Source of the DNA: Isoptericola cucumis
Lineage (GTDB): Bacteria > Actinomycetota > Actinomycetes > Actinomycetales > Cellulomonadaceae
Direction of reading: 5' to 3'
Length of the DNA: 64,000 nt
Assembly (NCBI RefSeq): GCF_014635665.1
Contig: NZ_BMDG01000003.1
Span: forward strand, 248,001-312,000
Below, piece after piece: positions 18,078 through 26,048 of the stretch (position 1 is its first letter; each line of letters starts with the position of its first letter). The position numbers were made by a program, and so were the translations under genes. The notes beneath the pieces were generated by a model. That model searched no databases and was not told the DNA's origin. It saw nothing but the letters and a program-made list of their open reading frames with translations.

Positions 18078-18787
18078 AACAGCTCCTTGGTCCAGGGGTT
18101 CATGGTGGTCATCGAGGTGGTGGTCGGGGTGGCGGGAGTGGCGCCCGAGGTGGCGGGGCTGCTCCGGTAGCGCAGGCGGGCCTGCCCCTTGTCGTCGCTC
18201 GCCTGCCAGAACTCGACCTCGGCCGGGACGAGCGTCCACGCGGTCCAGGTGGGCGCGACGGCGCCGGGGTCCGCGCGGGCCTCCTCGAGGCGCTCGGCGA
18301 AGGCGTGCCGGTACTCCGCCGGCGAGCCCAGCGGCTCGCTCTGGTGCCCGACCAGCCCGGCGGCGCGCGACCCCTCGGGCCGGGCCCGGAAGTCGGCCGC
18401 GCCGGCGTCGCCGCCCGCCGGGCGCGCGGAGCCCTGTACGCGCACCTGGCGACCCAGGTCGCGCCAGAAGAAGGTGAGCGACGCGTGCGGGTTGGCCGTC
18501 AGGTCGTGGCCCTTGGGGCTGGCGGCGTGCCCGGCGAACCACCAGCCGTCGGCGGTGACGTCCTTCAGCACGAGCGTGCGGGCGTGCACCCGGCCGCCGG
18601 CGTCGGCGGTGGACAGGGTCGCGGCGTGCGGGGCGCCGACCCCGGCCGCGAGGGCGTCGTCGAACCAGCGGGTGAACAGGGCCTGGGGCGTGGCGGGCGC
18701 GGCGTCGAGGTCGTCCAGGTCGACGCCGAACGGCGGCAGGCCGGGCGGGAACGTGGGCAGGGCGCGGAGCCGGTCGCGGAAGGTCAT
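18068..18787 (-). CDS. Pyridoxamine 5'-phosphate oxidase-type FMN enzyme (PdxH-like)
   Basis: This 239-residue split-barrel flavoprotein has PNPOx blocks: ARTLVLKDVTADGWWFAGH, SPKGHDLTANPHASLTFFWR and QVRVQGSA, then the C-terminal dimerisation motif VEFWQASDDKGQARLRY. It could make pyridoxal phosphate or be a paralogue with another substrate. A Ser/Thr/Pro-rich insertion of about 20 residues lies just before the C-terminal KELLWP and is not part of the usual fold. The start overlaps the TetR stop by 4 bases, so it is co-regulated with the TetR gene. Confidence 0.75.
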   Translation of the reverse strand: MTFRDRLRALPTFPPGLPPFGVDLDDLDAAPATPQALFTRWFDDALAAGVGAPHAATLSTADAGGRVHARTLVLKDVTADGWWFAGHAASPKGHDLTANPHASLTFFWRDLGRQVRVQGSARPAGGDAGAADFRARPEGSRAAGLVGHQSEPLGSPAEYRHAFAERLEEARADPGAVAPTWTAWTLVPAEVEFWQASDDKGQARLRYRSSPATSGATPATPTTTSMTTMNPWTKELLWP

Positions 18788-19368
18788 CGGCGTGCCTCCG
18801 GCGCCAGCAGCGCGACGAAGCCGCGGACCGCCGCGCGCATCGCGTCCTCGTCGCCCGTCGCGCGGGCGAGCACGTAGCCGCCCTGCACCACGGCGACCGC
18901 GGCGTGCGCCCGGTCGCGGGCGGCGTCGGCGGGCAGGCCCGCCTCCCGCAGGGTGGCCGTGACGGCGGCGAGCAGCCGGACGAAGTAGGCGGTCACGACG
19001 TCGCGGAGGCCGTCGTCGTCCATGACGGCCTGGTCGCTGGTGAGCCGCCCGACCTTGCACCCGGCGAGGGCCTCGCGGGGCCGCGTCACGTAGGCGACGA
19101 CGCGGTCGAGCGCCTCGACGCCGCCGCCCGGGTCGCCGCTCCCGTCGCCCTCCAGGTCGCGGCGCGCGGCGGTGAGCGCCTGCTCCACCGTGGCGCCCAC
19201 GGCGGCGACGGCGAGGTCGTGCTTGGTGGGGAAGTGGTGGTACAGGCTGCCCTGCCCCACGCCGCTGGCCTCGAGGACCTGGCGCGGGCTGGTCGGCCCG
19301 ACGCCCTGGGAGGCGAACAGGCGCTGCGCGGTGGTGACGAGACGCTCGCGGGTGCCGGTGGTGACCAT
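18784..19368 (-). CDS. TetR-family regulator, auto-regulated operon leader
   Basis: This 194-residue TetR protein has helix-turn-helix segment SPRQVLEASGVGQGSLYHHF near residues 26-45 and a C-terminal domain with AGCKVGRLTSDQAV, typical of the TetR_C group near AcuR/NemR-like proteins. ATG at 19368 is chosen over ATG at 19380 because the latter lies inside the -10 box; with 19368 the transcript would begin at or next to the start codon. It leads an operon with the PdxH-like and MDMPI-like genes. The inducer is unknown; electrophiles are a guess from the family and the mycothiol-type partner. Confidence 0.85.
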   Translation of the reverse strand: MVTTGTRERLVTTAQRLFASQGVGPTSPRQVLEASGVGQGSLYHHFPTKHDLAVAAVGATVEQALTAARRDLEGDGSGDPGGGVEALDRVVAYVTRPREALAGCKVGRLTSDQAVMDDDGLRDVVTAYFVRLLAAVTATLREAGLPADAARDRAHAAVAVVQGGYVLARATGDEDAMRAAVRGFVALLAPEARR

Positions 19369-19375
19369 GGCCGCG

Positions 19376-19404
19376 ACCATACCTACCTCTAGGTATGGTC
19401 GCAA
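19376..19404 (-). promoter_or_regulatory. Promoter with embedded TetR operator
   Basis: On the minus strand TTGCGA (19404-19399), a 17-base spacer and TATGGT (19381-19376) form a promoter 7 bases before the ATG. CCATACCTA (19377-19385) and TAGGTATGG (19390-19398) are perfect 9-bp arms around four bases and fill the spacer and -10 box. Bound repressor would exclude RNA polymerase. Confidence 0.75.
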
Positions 19405-19439
19405 GACCCCGGGGGCTTCGGGGGTCACGGCGCCCGTCG

Positions 19440-19928
19440 TCAGGCGTGCGCGCGGACGAGCTCGGCGTACGCCGTGAATGCCGGCTTGGGCGCGTAGCCG
19501 ACGTCGGTGAGCCCGAACCCGCCGAAGAGCGAGCCGTCGGCGGTCGCGTCCCGCAACGAGAAGTGGGAGTACGACGCGACGCCGGCGGCGGGATCCAGTG
19601 CCGCGGTGATCATCGCGCGCAGCACGTCGGCCTGGCGTCCCTCGCCGCGCTCGGGCCCGGTCGGCCAGCCGTGCTCGGTGACGTGCAGCGGCAGGTGGTC
19701 CAGGCCGGCGGGGGCCAGTGCGGCGCGCCGGTGCTCGGCGAGCAGCCACGCGCACGCCCCGAGCGGGTCGGCGCCCGGCGGCAGCGGGAAGAAGACGCCC
19801 GGGAACGCGTCGAGACCGATGTCGTCCAGGGCGTCCCGGAGCTCCTGCCCGCCCGTCGAGACCAGGCGCGCGTCGTAGCCGGGGTCGCCGAACAGCACCG
19901 TGGTGTTGGTGTCGACGGCAACGCGCAG
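19440..19928 (-). pseudogene. C-terminal remnant of a glycoside hydrolase
   Basis: About 160 residues with good coding bias remain: LRVAVDTNTTVLFGDPGYD, LPLHVTEHGWPTG, GVASYSHFSLRDA. The TEHGWPTG segment with a Glu after a beta strand looks like the nucleophile end of a TIM-barrel glycosidase, so roughly the C-terminal third or half of the enzyme is present. The reading frame has no sensible continuation beyond about 19925, where the opposite strand becomes a PadR-like sequence. A GTG at 19898 could start a short product, but it would lack the N-terminal catalytic half. The right boundary is approximate. Confidence 0.65.
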
Positions 19929-20170
19929 CCCTCGCGCACCAGGTCGCCGACGTCGGCGCCGACCACGACCACATGGCGCAGGCCGTCGCCTACCTCGGCC
20001 TGCTGGACCGCGCCCGGGCAGTGGAGATGTTGCGGCGGCGCGCCGCCGGCGTGCGCGAGGTGGTCGCCGGCATCGAGGCCGGGGTCGCGGGTGCCGCGGA
20101 CGCAGGCCTCCCGGAGCTGTACGTCGTCGAGGGCGGCTACGCGCTCGCGCTGCGGAGGGCCGGGAGGTGA
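19925..20170 (+). pseudogene. C-terminal remnant of a PadR-family regulator
   Basis: About 80 residues read ALAHQVADVGADHDHMAQAV, YLGLLDRARAVEMLRRRAAG and LPELYVVEGGYALALRRAG. They resemble the C-terminal helical half of PadR-like regulators (Vir_act_alpha_C). The N-terminal winged helix is absent, no start codon fits, and the frame enters sequence antisense to the glycosidase remnant. It ends 1 base before the stop of the convergent acetyltransferase. Assignment rests on my reading of the helix pattern. Confidence 0.55.
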
Positions 20171-20171
20171 C

Positions 20172-21410
20172 TCAGAAGTAGTCGCGCACGTGCACCTGAC
20201 GGCCGCCCCACAGGGCGTCCCAGGTGGCGTCGTGGTCCGCCGGCCCGGTGAGGTGTCCCGCGAGCCGCAGGTTCGCGCACGACTGCGCGCCCGCGTACGA
20301 CTGGGCCAGACCCGCCGACGTGAACGTCGGGCGGTCTCCCGGCGTCGCCCGGTGGTCGGCCTCGACGCGCACCGCGCCGCCGTCGACCACGAGGGTCCAG
20401 GCGCCCTCGAGGTCGGGGGTGGCCGGGTCGACGACGGCGAACGGCACGCGGGCGTCGACCGGCGCGAGGCGGGCGGCACCGAGCGCGCCTGGCACGTCGA
20501 GCAGCCGCAGCATGTACGGGCGGCTGCTGGTCCGCTCGGCGTGGTCGGGCAGCACGAGCCGGGAGACGTCGGCGCCCGCCCAGCCGCCGGAGGTCGCGAG
20601 CCGGACCTCGCCGACGACGGCGGAGAACGACCCGAGCAGCCGCCACAGCGCCCGCGCCGCGTCGGGGGTCAGGGCGACCAGGTCGTCCACCTCGAGGGCG
20701 CTCTGGCGGTCGTACCCCGACCCGCGCGACCAGCTCACGAAGCCGACCAGCCGCTCGTCGTCACCCGCGCCGGTCACGGCCAGGCTCACCCCGGTGTAGC
20801 CGGCGTCCGGACCCACCAGCTCGTCGGCCTCCATGACGAACGGCTTCTCCGCGCGCGTCAGCGGGCCGTTCTGCGCCGACGCCCAGGCGTCGTACGTGCG
20901 GCGGACCGCGGGCACGTCGGCCGCCGTCGCCCGCCGGGTGCGCACGCCGTGCGGCGCGCGGACCGCGGCGAGGGCCGACATCGGGATGCGCACGTCGTCG
21001 AACGACCCGACCACCTCGTAGCCCAGGTGACGGTAGATGCCGGCCGCGGACGGATAGAGCGTCGAGACCACCTCGCCGCGGGCGCGGGCCTCGTCGAGCG
21101 CGGCGTCGAAGAGTCGGCGCAGGACCCCGGAGCCGCGTCGCTCCGCGGCCACGGTGACGCCCGCGAACCCCGCCGTCGGCACCGGCACGCCGTGGAACCA
21201 GGAGGTGAACCGCCGCACCCCGAGCGCGGCGACGAGCTCGTCCGCCCCGCCCTCGTCGTCGACGGCCACCCACGGGCGGGTGTTCGCCGACGGCCACGAC
21301 TCGGGGGTGGGGTCGGGCTGCGGCGTGGACGGGACGCCGAACGCCTCCGCCCCCAGCCGTCGGGCGGCGGGGACGTCGGCGAAGGTGGTGCGACGGATCG
21401 TCAGGGTCAC
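20172..21410 (-). CDS. Eis-like GNAT N-acetyltransferase
   Basis: This 412-residue protein has the Eis layout: N-terminal GNAT with acetyl-CoA loop VAAERRGSGVLRRLFD and YPSAAGIYRHLGYE, a second GNAT-like central part (about 130-290), and a C-terminal SCP2-like part. It ends in ...VRDYF; in Mycobacterium Eis the terminal Phe carboxylate acts in catalysis, so the end is meaningful. Eis enzymes acetylate amines, including aminoglycosides at several positions; the natural substrate here is unknown. The GTG start lies 6 bases after TACGCT and 23 bases from a divergent MFS start, so a leaderless message is likely. Confidence 0.85.
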   Translation of the reverse strand: MTLTIRRTTFADVPAARRLGAEAFGVPSTPQPDPTPESWPSANTRPWVAVDDEGGADELVAALGVRRFTSWFHGVPVPTAGFAGVTVAAERRGSGVLRRLFDAALDEARARGEVVSTLYPSAAGIYRHLGYEVVGSFDDVRIPMSALAAVRAPHGVRTRRATAADVPAVRRTYDAWASAQNGPLTRAEKPFVMEADELVGPDAGYTGVSLAVTGAGDDERLVGFVSWSRGSGYDRQSALEVDDLVALTPDAARALWRLLGSFSAVVGEVRLATSGGWAGADVSRLVLPDHAERTSSRPYMLRLLDVPGALGAARLAPVDARVPFAVVDPATPDLEGAWTLVVDGGAVRVEADHRATPGDRPTFTSAGLAQSYAGAQSCANLRLAGHLTGPADHDATWDALWGGRQVHVRDYF

Positions 21411-21433
21411 GCGCGCAGCGTAGCGTTGCCGGG
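21411..21433. promoter_or_regulatory. Overlapping divergent -10 boxes
   Basis: Only 23 bases separate two divergent GTG starts. TACGCT (minus strand, 21422-21417) precedes one by 6 bases and TAGCGT (plus strand, 21421-21426) the other by 7 bases; the boxes overlap by two bases. Both messages must be leaderless or nearly so, and polymerase cannot occupy both at once. Confidence 0.6.
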
Positions 21434-22909
21434 GTGAGCGAGCCGCCCGAGTCGCGCGCCGGTCAGCCGGACGGTCAGCCGGACGGTCAGCCGGTCGATC
21501 AGCCGCGCGACCAGCAGGGGAGTCAGGAGAGCCGGCAGCGCGACCGCCGGAGGGTCCAGCAACGGGTGCTCGTCGTGGCGATCCTGGCCTCGTTCGTCTC
21601 GTTCCTCGACGGGACGGTCGTCAACGTGGCGCTGCCCGCGATCGCGGACGAGCTGGGCGGGCCCGGCGCCGCGGGGCTGAGCCTGCAGCAGTGGGTGGTG
21701 GACGGCTACCTCGTCACCCTCGGGTCGCTGATCCTCGTGGCAGGCTCCCTGTCGGACGTGCACGGCCGCAAGCGCGTGCTCGGGCTCGGGCTCGTCGGCT
21801 TCGCGGTCGCGTCGGCGCTGTGCGCGCTCGCGCCGACCGGCCCGGTGCTGGTGGTCGCACGGATGCTGCAGGGCGTCGCCGGCGCCCTCCTGGTGCCGAG
21901 CTCGCTGGCGCTCATCATCTCCACCTTCGACGGCGAGGCGCAGGGGCGCGCGATCGGCCGGTGGACGGCCTGGACCGGGACCGCCATGATCGTCGGCCCG
22001 TTCGTCGGCGGCGGGCTCGTGGACCTGGCGTCGTGGCGCTGGGTCTTCTGGATCAATCTGCCGGTCGTCGTGGTCACCCTGGTCCTGCTGCGCAAGGTGC
22101 CGTCGCCGGAGGCCGCCGTCGCGGGCCGCCGGGTCGACGTGCCCGGCGCGGTGCTCGCGGCGGTCGGGCTCGCCGCGGCGGTGTTCGGGCTCATCGAGCG
22201 CATCTGGCCCGCCGTCGTCGCCGGCGGTGTCCTGCTCGTCGTCTTCGTCCTCTGGGAGCGCAGGGCGCGCGACCCGATGCTGCCGTTGCGCCTGTTCGCG
22301 GCCCGCAACTTCGCCTGGGGGAACGTCGCCACGTTCGCCGTCTACGGGGCGCTGTCGCTCGGCGGCTTCGTGCTCACCCTGTTCCTCCAGCAGGTCGCCG
22401 GGTACTCGGCCACGGCCGCGGGGGTGGCCCAGCTCCCGACGACGATCGCGATGCTGGCGCTGTCCACCCGCTTCGGCACGCTCGCCGGCCGCTACGGCGC
22501 GCGCTGGTTCATGACGATCGGGCCGGTCGTGGCGGGCGTCGGGTACCTGCTCATGCTCACGATGGACGAGAGCGCCGACTACCTGACCCAGGTGCTGCCC
22601 GGCCTGCTCGTGTTCGGGCTCGGCCTGTCGATCACGGTGGCGCCCCTGACCGCCGCGATCCTCGGCGCGGCTCCGACCGCGGACGCCGGCATCGCGTCCG
22701 CGGTCAACAACGCGGTGTCCCGGGTGGCCGGGCTCGTCACCGTGGCCCTCGTCGGGGTGATCGTCGGCGGGACGCTCGACGTCGACTCGTTCCACCGGGC
22801 GCTGATCGTGACCGCGGGCCTGCTCGTCGCCGGCGGCCTGGTGAGCCTGGCCGGCATCCGCGACCCCCGGCGGTCCGCGGGGGACCGGGCGGTCACAGGG
22901 GCAGCTTGA
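21434..22909 (+). CDS. MFS drug efflux transporter, DHA2 (14-TM) family
   Basis: This 491-residue H+-coupled exporter of the EmrB/QacA group has the hallmark first-helix and motif-D1 region SFLDGTVVNVALPAIAD, antiporter motif A GSLSDVHGRKRVLGLG, and motif C-like WTAWTGTAMIVGPFVGGGLV. The N-terminal 36 residues are a Gln/Pro/Asp-rich cytoplasmic tail built from a 12-bp DNA repeat. It is divergent from the Eis-like gene; pairing of an exporter with an acetyltransferase suggests a shared xenobiotic defence role, which is inference. Its 3' end overlaps the convergent GNAT gene by 17 bases. Confidence 0.9.
   Translation: MSEPPESRAGQPDGQPDGQPVDQPRDQQGSQESRQRDRRRVQQRVLVVAILASFVSFLDGTVVNVALPAIADELGGPGAAGLSLQQWVVDGYLVTLGSLILVAGSLSDVHGRKRVLGLGLVGFAVASALCALAPTGPVLVVARMLQGVAGALLVPSSLALIISTFDGEAQGRAIGRWTAWTGTAMIVGPFVGGGLVDLASWRWVFWINLPVVVVTLVLLRKVPSPEAAVAGRRVDVPGAVLAAVGLAAAVFGLIERIWPAVVAGGVLLVVFVLWERRARDPMLPLRLFAARNFAWGNVATFAVYGALSLGGFVLTLFLQQVAGYSATAAGVAQLPTTIAMLALSTRFGTLAGRYGARWFMTIGPVVAGVGYLLMLTMDESADYLTQVLPGLLVFGLGLSITVAPLTAAILGAAPTADAGIASAVNNAVSRVAGLVTVALVGVIVGGTLDVDSFHRALIVTAGLLVAGGLVSLAGIRDPRRSAGDRAVTGAA
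21460..21507 (+). repeat. Four tandem 12-bp units in the MFS N-terminus
   Basis: CGGTCAGCCGGA is repeated, with the third copy changed at the last base and the fourth more diverged. It encodes the Gly-Gln-Pro-Asp/Val-Asp-Gln-Pro tail of the exporter. Length may vary between strains by slippage. Confidence 0.7.
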
Positions 22910-23363
22910 AGCCCTCGTGCGACTGCGCGTAGCCGAGCGACCGGTAGAACCGGTGCGCCTCCGGGCGCTGCTTGTCGGACGTGAGCTGCGCGAGGGCGCA
23001 GCCGCGCTCGCGGCCACGGGAGTGCGCGTGCTCCATGAGCGCCCGGCCCAGGCCCCGCCCGCGCAGCCGCGCGTCCACCCGCACGGCCTCGACCAGCAGC
23101 CGGGTGGCGCCGTTGCGGGAGATGCCGGGCACGAACGTCAGCTGCATGACGCCGACGACCTCGCCGTCCAGCTCCGCGACGACGAGCTCGTCGTTCCCGC
23201 TGGCCTCGATCGCCTCGAAGCCCGCGACGTGCGCGGGCCCGAACGACCCGGTGCGGGCGGCGGCGACGGCGTCGTCGGCGATGAGCTCGACGACGCGCGC
23301 GAGGTCGTCGCGGACGGCGGGGCGGAAGGCGACGCGCGCGGGGTCGGCGGGGGAGTCGGGCAC
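22893..23363 (-). CDS. GNAT-family N-acetyltransferase
   Basis: This 156-residue single-domain GNAT enzyme has the acetyl-CoA pyrophosphate loop RVDARLRGRGLGRALMEHA (R/Q-x-x-G-x-G/A) near residues 96-114 and the C-terminal AHRFYRSLGYAQSHEGFKL typical of the phosphinothricin/amino-acid acetyltransferase-like subgroup. The GTG start is 7 bases after TATTCT on the same strand, so leaderless expression is likely. Substrate unknown. Confidence 0.85.
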   Translation of the reverse strand: MPDSPADPARVAFRPAVRDDLARVVELIADDAVAAARTGSFGPAHVAGFEAIEASGNDELVVAELDGEVVGVMQLTFVPGISRNGATRLLVEAVRVDARLRGRGLGRALMEHAHSRGRERGCALAQLTSDKQRPEAHRFYRSLGYAQSHEGFKLPL

Positions 23364-23512
23364 GGCCTGGAGAATACCGGGCCGTACGCCGGCTCCTCGG
23401 CTGGGCGCGGCGCCTGCCGGAACGGGACGGCCGTCCGGCAGCGAGGGACGCGCCGTCTGCCACGGGCGTACGTCCGCGACAGGCGTGCCGGGGACGGGGC
23501 AGGCTGGGCGGC

Positions 23513-24523
23513 ATGAGACTCCTGGTGCTGGGTGGGTCCGCGTTCCTGTCGAGGGCGGTCGCGGCGGACGCCGCGGCGCGCGGCCACGAGGTGGTCGCGG
23601 TGAACCGCGGGCGGTCGGGTGCGGTGCCCGACGGCGTCCGCCACGTCGTCGCCGACCGCGACGGCCCGTTCCCCGCCGCGACGGCCGCAGAGGCGTTCGA
23701 CGCCGTCGTCGACGTCTCGCGCACGCCGTCGCACGTGCGCAAGGCGGTGGCCGCGCTGCCGGAGGCGCACTGGGTGTTCGTGTCGACGATCAACGTCTAC
23801 GCGGACGACTCCGACCCGGGCGGCCCGGGCGCCGGCCGGCTGCGCGACCCGGAGCCCGACGACGTCGACGCCGCGGGGAGCCCCGAGGCCTACGGGGCGA
23901 TGAAGGTCGCGTGCGAGAACCTCGTGCTCGAGGGTGCCGGCAGCGCCGCCGTCGTGCGGCCCGGGCTGGTCGTGGGGCCCGAGGACCCGAGCGGCCGGTT
24001 CGCCTACTGGCCCGCGCGGATGGCTCGGCTGCTCGACGACGACGCGACCGAGGTGCTGGCACCCGGTCACCCGGACGACCCCATGCACGTGATCGACGCG
24101 CGCGACCTCGCCGCCTGGCTGGTCGACCTCGCCGAGCGGCGCGTCGAGGGGGTGTTCGACGGCGTCGGTCCGGCCTCGACGGTCGGGGAGCTGCTCGCCG
24201 CGGTGGCGCGCGGGTGCGGCGCCGAGCCCCGCTGGCGATGGGCCGACGACGCGACGCTCGAGGCGGCCGACGTCCGGCCCTGGTCGGGGGAGCGCTCGCT
24301 GCCGCTGTGGCTGCCGCGGCCCGAGTACGACGGGATGCGGGCGCACGACCCCGCCCCGGCGCTCGCGGCGGGGCTGACGACGCGTCCCGTCGCCGACACG
24401 GCCCGCGACACGCTCGCGTGGCTGCGCGCGACGCCGGACGCTGCCGTCACCGGGCTCACCGCCGCCGAGGAGGCGGAGGTTCTTGCCGGCCTGCCGGGCG
24501 GACGCCGGCCCGACCGGTCCTGA
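23513..24523 (+). CDS. NAD-dependent epimerase/dehydratase family protein (extended SDR)
   Basis: This 336-residue protein begins with a Rossmann motif (LLVLGGSAFLSRAVAADAA) and shows DVSRTPSHVRKAV, WVFVSTINVYAD and YGAMKVACENLV, the last being the YxxxK catalytic pair of extended SDRs. The C-terminal half is a substrate domain (VIDARDLAAWLVDLAE). Relatives are often labelled reductases or isoflavone-reductase-like proteins; no sugar substrate can be assigned. It is monocistronic by spacing. Confidence 0.85.
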   Translation: MRLLVLGGSAFLSRAVAADAAARGHEVVAVNRGRSGAVPDGVRHVVADRDGPFPAATAAEAFDAVVDVSRTPSHVRKAVAALPEAHWVFVSTINVYADDSDPGGPGAGRLRDPEPDDVDAAGSPEAYGAMKVACENLVLEGAGSAAVVRPGLVVGPEDPSGRFAYWPARMARLLDDDATEVLAPGHPDDPMHVIDARDLAAWLVDLAERRVEGVFDGVGPASTVGELLAAVARGCGAEPRWRWADDATLEAADVRPWSGERSLPLWLPRPEYDGMRAHDPAPALAAGLTTRPVADTARDTLAWLRATPDAAVTGLTAAEEAEVLAGLPGGRRPDRS

Positions 24524-24708
24524 CGCCGGAGTCTCGTTCGTCACTTTCCGTCCCGGCCGGCGCCCGCGGGCCGCGGCACGGGCTTACGGTCGAAGGGTCA
24601 GCGCCCCTTCCCTCACGAGGGCGACGGGGCGGCCGTTCCGTCCCGTCCGGGCCGTCGTCACGCAGGTCGCGTCCCGCCCGCCGGGCCGGGGTGCGAAGGA
24701 GGATGGAC

Positions 24709-25476
24709 ATGACGACAGGCAGCGGTCTCGCGGGTCGGGTGGCGCTCGTGACGGGCGGCGGTTCGGGCATCGGCGAGGCGGTGAGCAAGGAGCTCGCGGC
24801 GCACGGCGCCCAGGTCGTGGTGACGGACATCCGCCTCGACGCCGCCCAGCGCGTGGCCGACGAGATCAAGGCCGCCGGCGGCGAGGCCGCCGCGTTCGAG
24901 CAGGACACGGCGGTCAAGGAGGACTCCGTCAGGGCCGTCGAGTTCGCGAAGGCCACCTTCGGCGGGCTGAACTACGCGGTGAACAACGCAGGCATCGGCG
25001 GCAAGCAGGCGCCGGCAGGGGAGACCGACCTCGACGACTGGGACCGCGTCATCGACATCAACCTCAACGGCGTGCTCTACGGGATGCGGGCCCAGATCCC
25101 GGCGATGCTGGAGCAGGGCGCGGCGCAGAGCGCCATCGTCAACATGGCGTCGATCCACGGCACCGTGGCGGCCCTCGGGAACGGCGCGTACACGGCCGCC
25201 AAGCACGGCGTCGTCGGCCTCACGAAGAACGCCGCCGCCGAGTACGGCCCGCAGGGCCTGCGCGTCAACGCCGTCGGCCCGGCGTACATCAAGACGCCGC
25301 TGGTCGAGTCGAGCCTGCCGCCCGAGGCGCGCGAGGCGCTCGTCGCCAAGCACCCGCTCGGCCGGCTGGGCGAGCCCGAGGAGGTCGCCCAGGTGGTGCG
25401 GTTTCTGTTGTCCGACGACGCGTCCTTCGTCACGGGCGCGTACTGGCTCGTGGACGGCGGCTACACGGCCGTCTGA
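24709..25476 (+). CDS. Classical SDR oxidoreductase
   Basis: This 255-residue short-chain dehydrogenase has cofactor motif TGGGSGIGEAV (residues 15-25), NNAG, catalytic Ser in NMASIHG and YTAAK, and the C-terminal FVTGAYWLVDGGYTAV. Asp at the end of beta-2 (VVTDIRLD) favours NAD(H). The start is ATG 24709 because AAGGAGG (24696-24702) is 6 bases upstream; ATG 24703 touches the ribosome site. A 185-base gap upstream (24524-24708) holds no recognisable gene. A perfect hairpin follows the stop. Confidence 0.88.
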   Translation: MTTGSGLAGRVALVTGGGSGIGEAVSKELAAHGAQVVVTDIRLDAAQRVADEIKAAGGEAAAFEQDTAVKEDSVRAVEFAKATFGGLNYAVNNAGIGGKQAPAGETDLDDWDRVIDINLNGVLYGMRAQIPAMLEQGAAQSAIVNMASIHGTVAALGNGAYTAAKHGVVGLTKNAAAEYGPQGLRVNAVGPAYIKTPLVESSLPPEAREALVAKHPLGRLGEPEEVAQVVRFLLSDDASFVTGAYWLVDGGYTAV

Positions 25477-25483
25477 CCCGTGC

Positions 25484-25529
25484 GCACGACGACGGCCCGC
25501 CCCGGTCCCGGGGCCGGCCGTCGTCGTGC
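25484..25529. terminator. Bidirectional terminator hairpin
   Basis: GCACGACGACGGCC (25484-25497) and GGCCGTCGTCGTGC (25516-25529) are perfect 14-bp complements around an 18-base GC loop. It sits exactly between the convergent SDR and SRPBCC stops and can serve both. Confidence 0.8.
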
Positions 25530-25535
25530 GTGCGC

Positions 25536-26048
25536 TCAGGCCTGCGCCAGGCCGGCGGCGAGCTCGTCGACGAGGTCGAAGCCCTCCTGCAGGCCGCCCT
25601 CCATGCCGGAGGACACGATCGCGTCGCGGACCTCGGTGCTGGGGGCCCGGGTGATCAGCGTGAGCGTGGTGCGGCCGTCGTGCTCCACGAAGGAGTACGT
25701 GTTGAGGGTGGCCGCCGAGTCGCCGTCGGGCATGCCCTCGAAGACCTCCGTGTGCACGAGGCGCTCGGTGGGGACCACCTCCGTGAACTCGCCGTGGAAG
25801 GCGACCTCGAAGCCGCCCTCCGCCTCCATGACGTAGCGGTAGGCGCCGCCCGGTCGCGGGTCGATCTCGACGCTCGTGACGGTGCCGCGCAGCCCGGCCC
25901 ACCAGCGGGCGATCAGGTCGGGCTCGGTGAACACCCGCCAGACGGCGGCCGCCGGCGCGGCGAACTCGCGCGTGACCTGGATGTCGGTGTCGTTCGGCAG
26001 CGTCAGGACGGCGCTGCCCTTGCGTGATGACGGGGTCGTGCTGGTCAT
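25536..26048 (-). CDS. SRPBCC / AHSA1-domain protein
   Basis: This 170-residue START-like fold protein of the AHSA1/CalC group has VTREFAAPAAAVWRVFTEPD, LIARWWAGL, GGAYRYVMEAEGG and GGLQEGFDLVDELAA. Such proteins form a hydrophobic cavity and commonly occur after an ArsR regulator, as here, where the regulator and this gene overlap by 4 bases. The ligand is unknown. Confidence 0.88.
   Translation of the reverse strand: MTSTTPSSRKGSAVLTLPNDTDIQVTREFAAPAAAVWRVFTEPDLIARWWAGLRGTVTSVEIDPRPGGAYRYVMEAEGGFEVAFHGEFTEVVPTERLVHTEVFEGMPDGDSAATLNTYSFVEHDGRTTLTLITRAPSTEVRDAIVSSGMEGGLQEGFDLVDELAAGLAQA

Noticed and set aside
19718-20170. A complete plus-strand gene ending at 20170
   Set aside because: The first half is antisense to the glycosidase remnant and not protein-like; only the last 80 residues resemble a PadR C-terminus.
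19440-20479. A simple frameshift in one intact glycosidase
   Set aside because: None of the three minus-strand frames beyond 19930 continues a glycosidase-like sequence, while the plus strand becomes coding there.
21460-21507. Possible CRISPR-like repeats (also 53157-53198 and 63012-63047)
   Set aside because: Units of 12-15 bp without spacers lie in frame inside protein N-termini; they are coding tandem repeats.
24524-24708. An RNA gene or riboswitch before the SDR gene
   Set aside because: I see no conserved aptamer elements and only weak GC-rich pairing; nothing firm can be supported.
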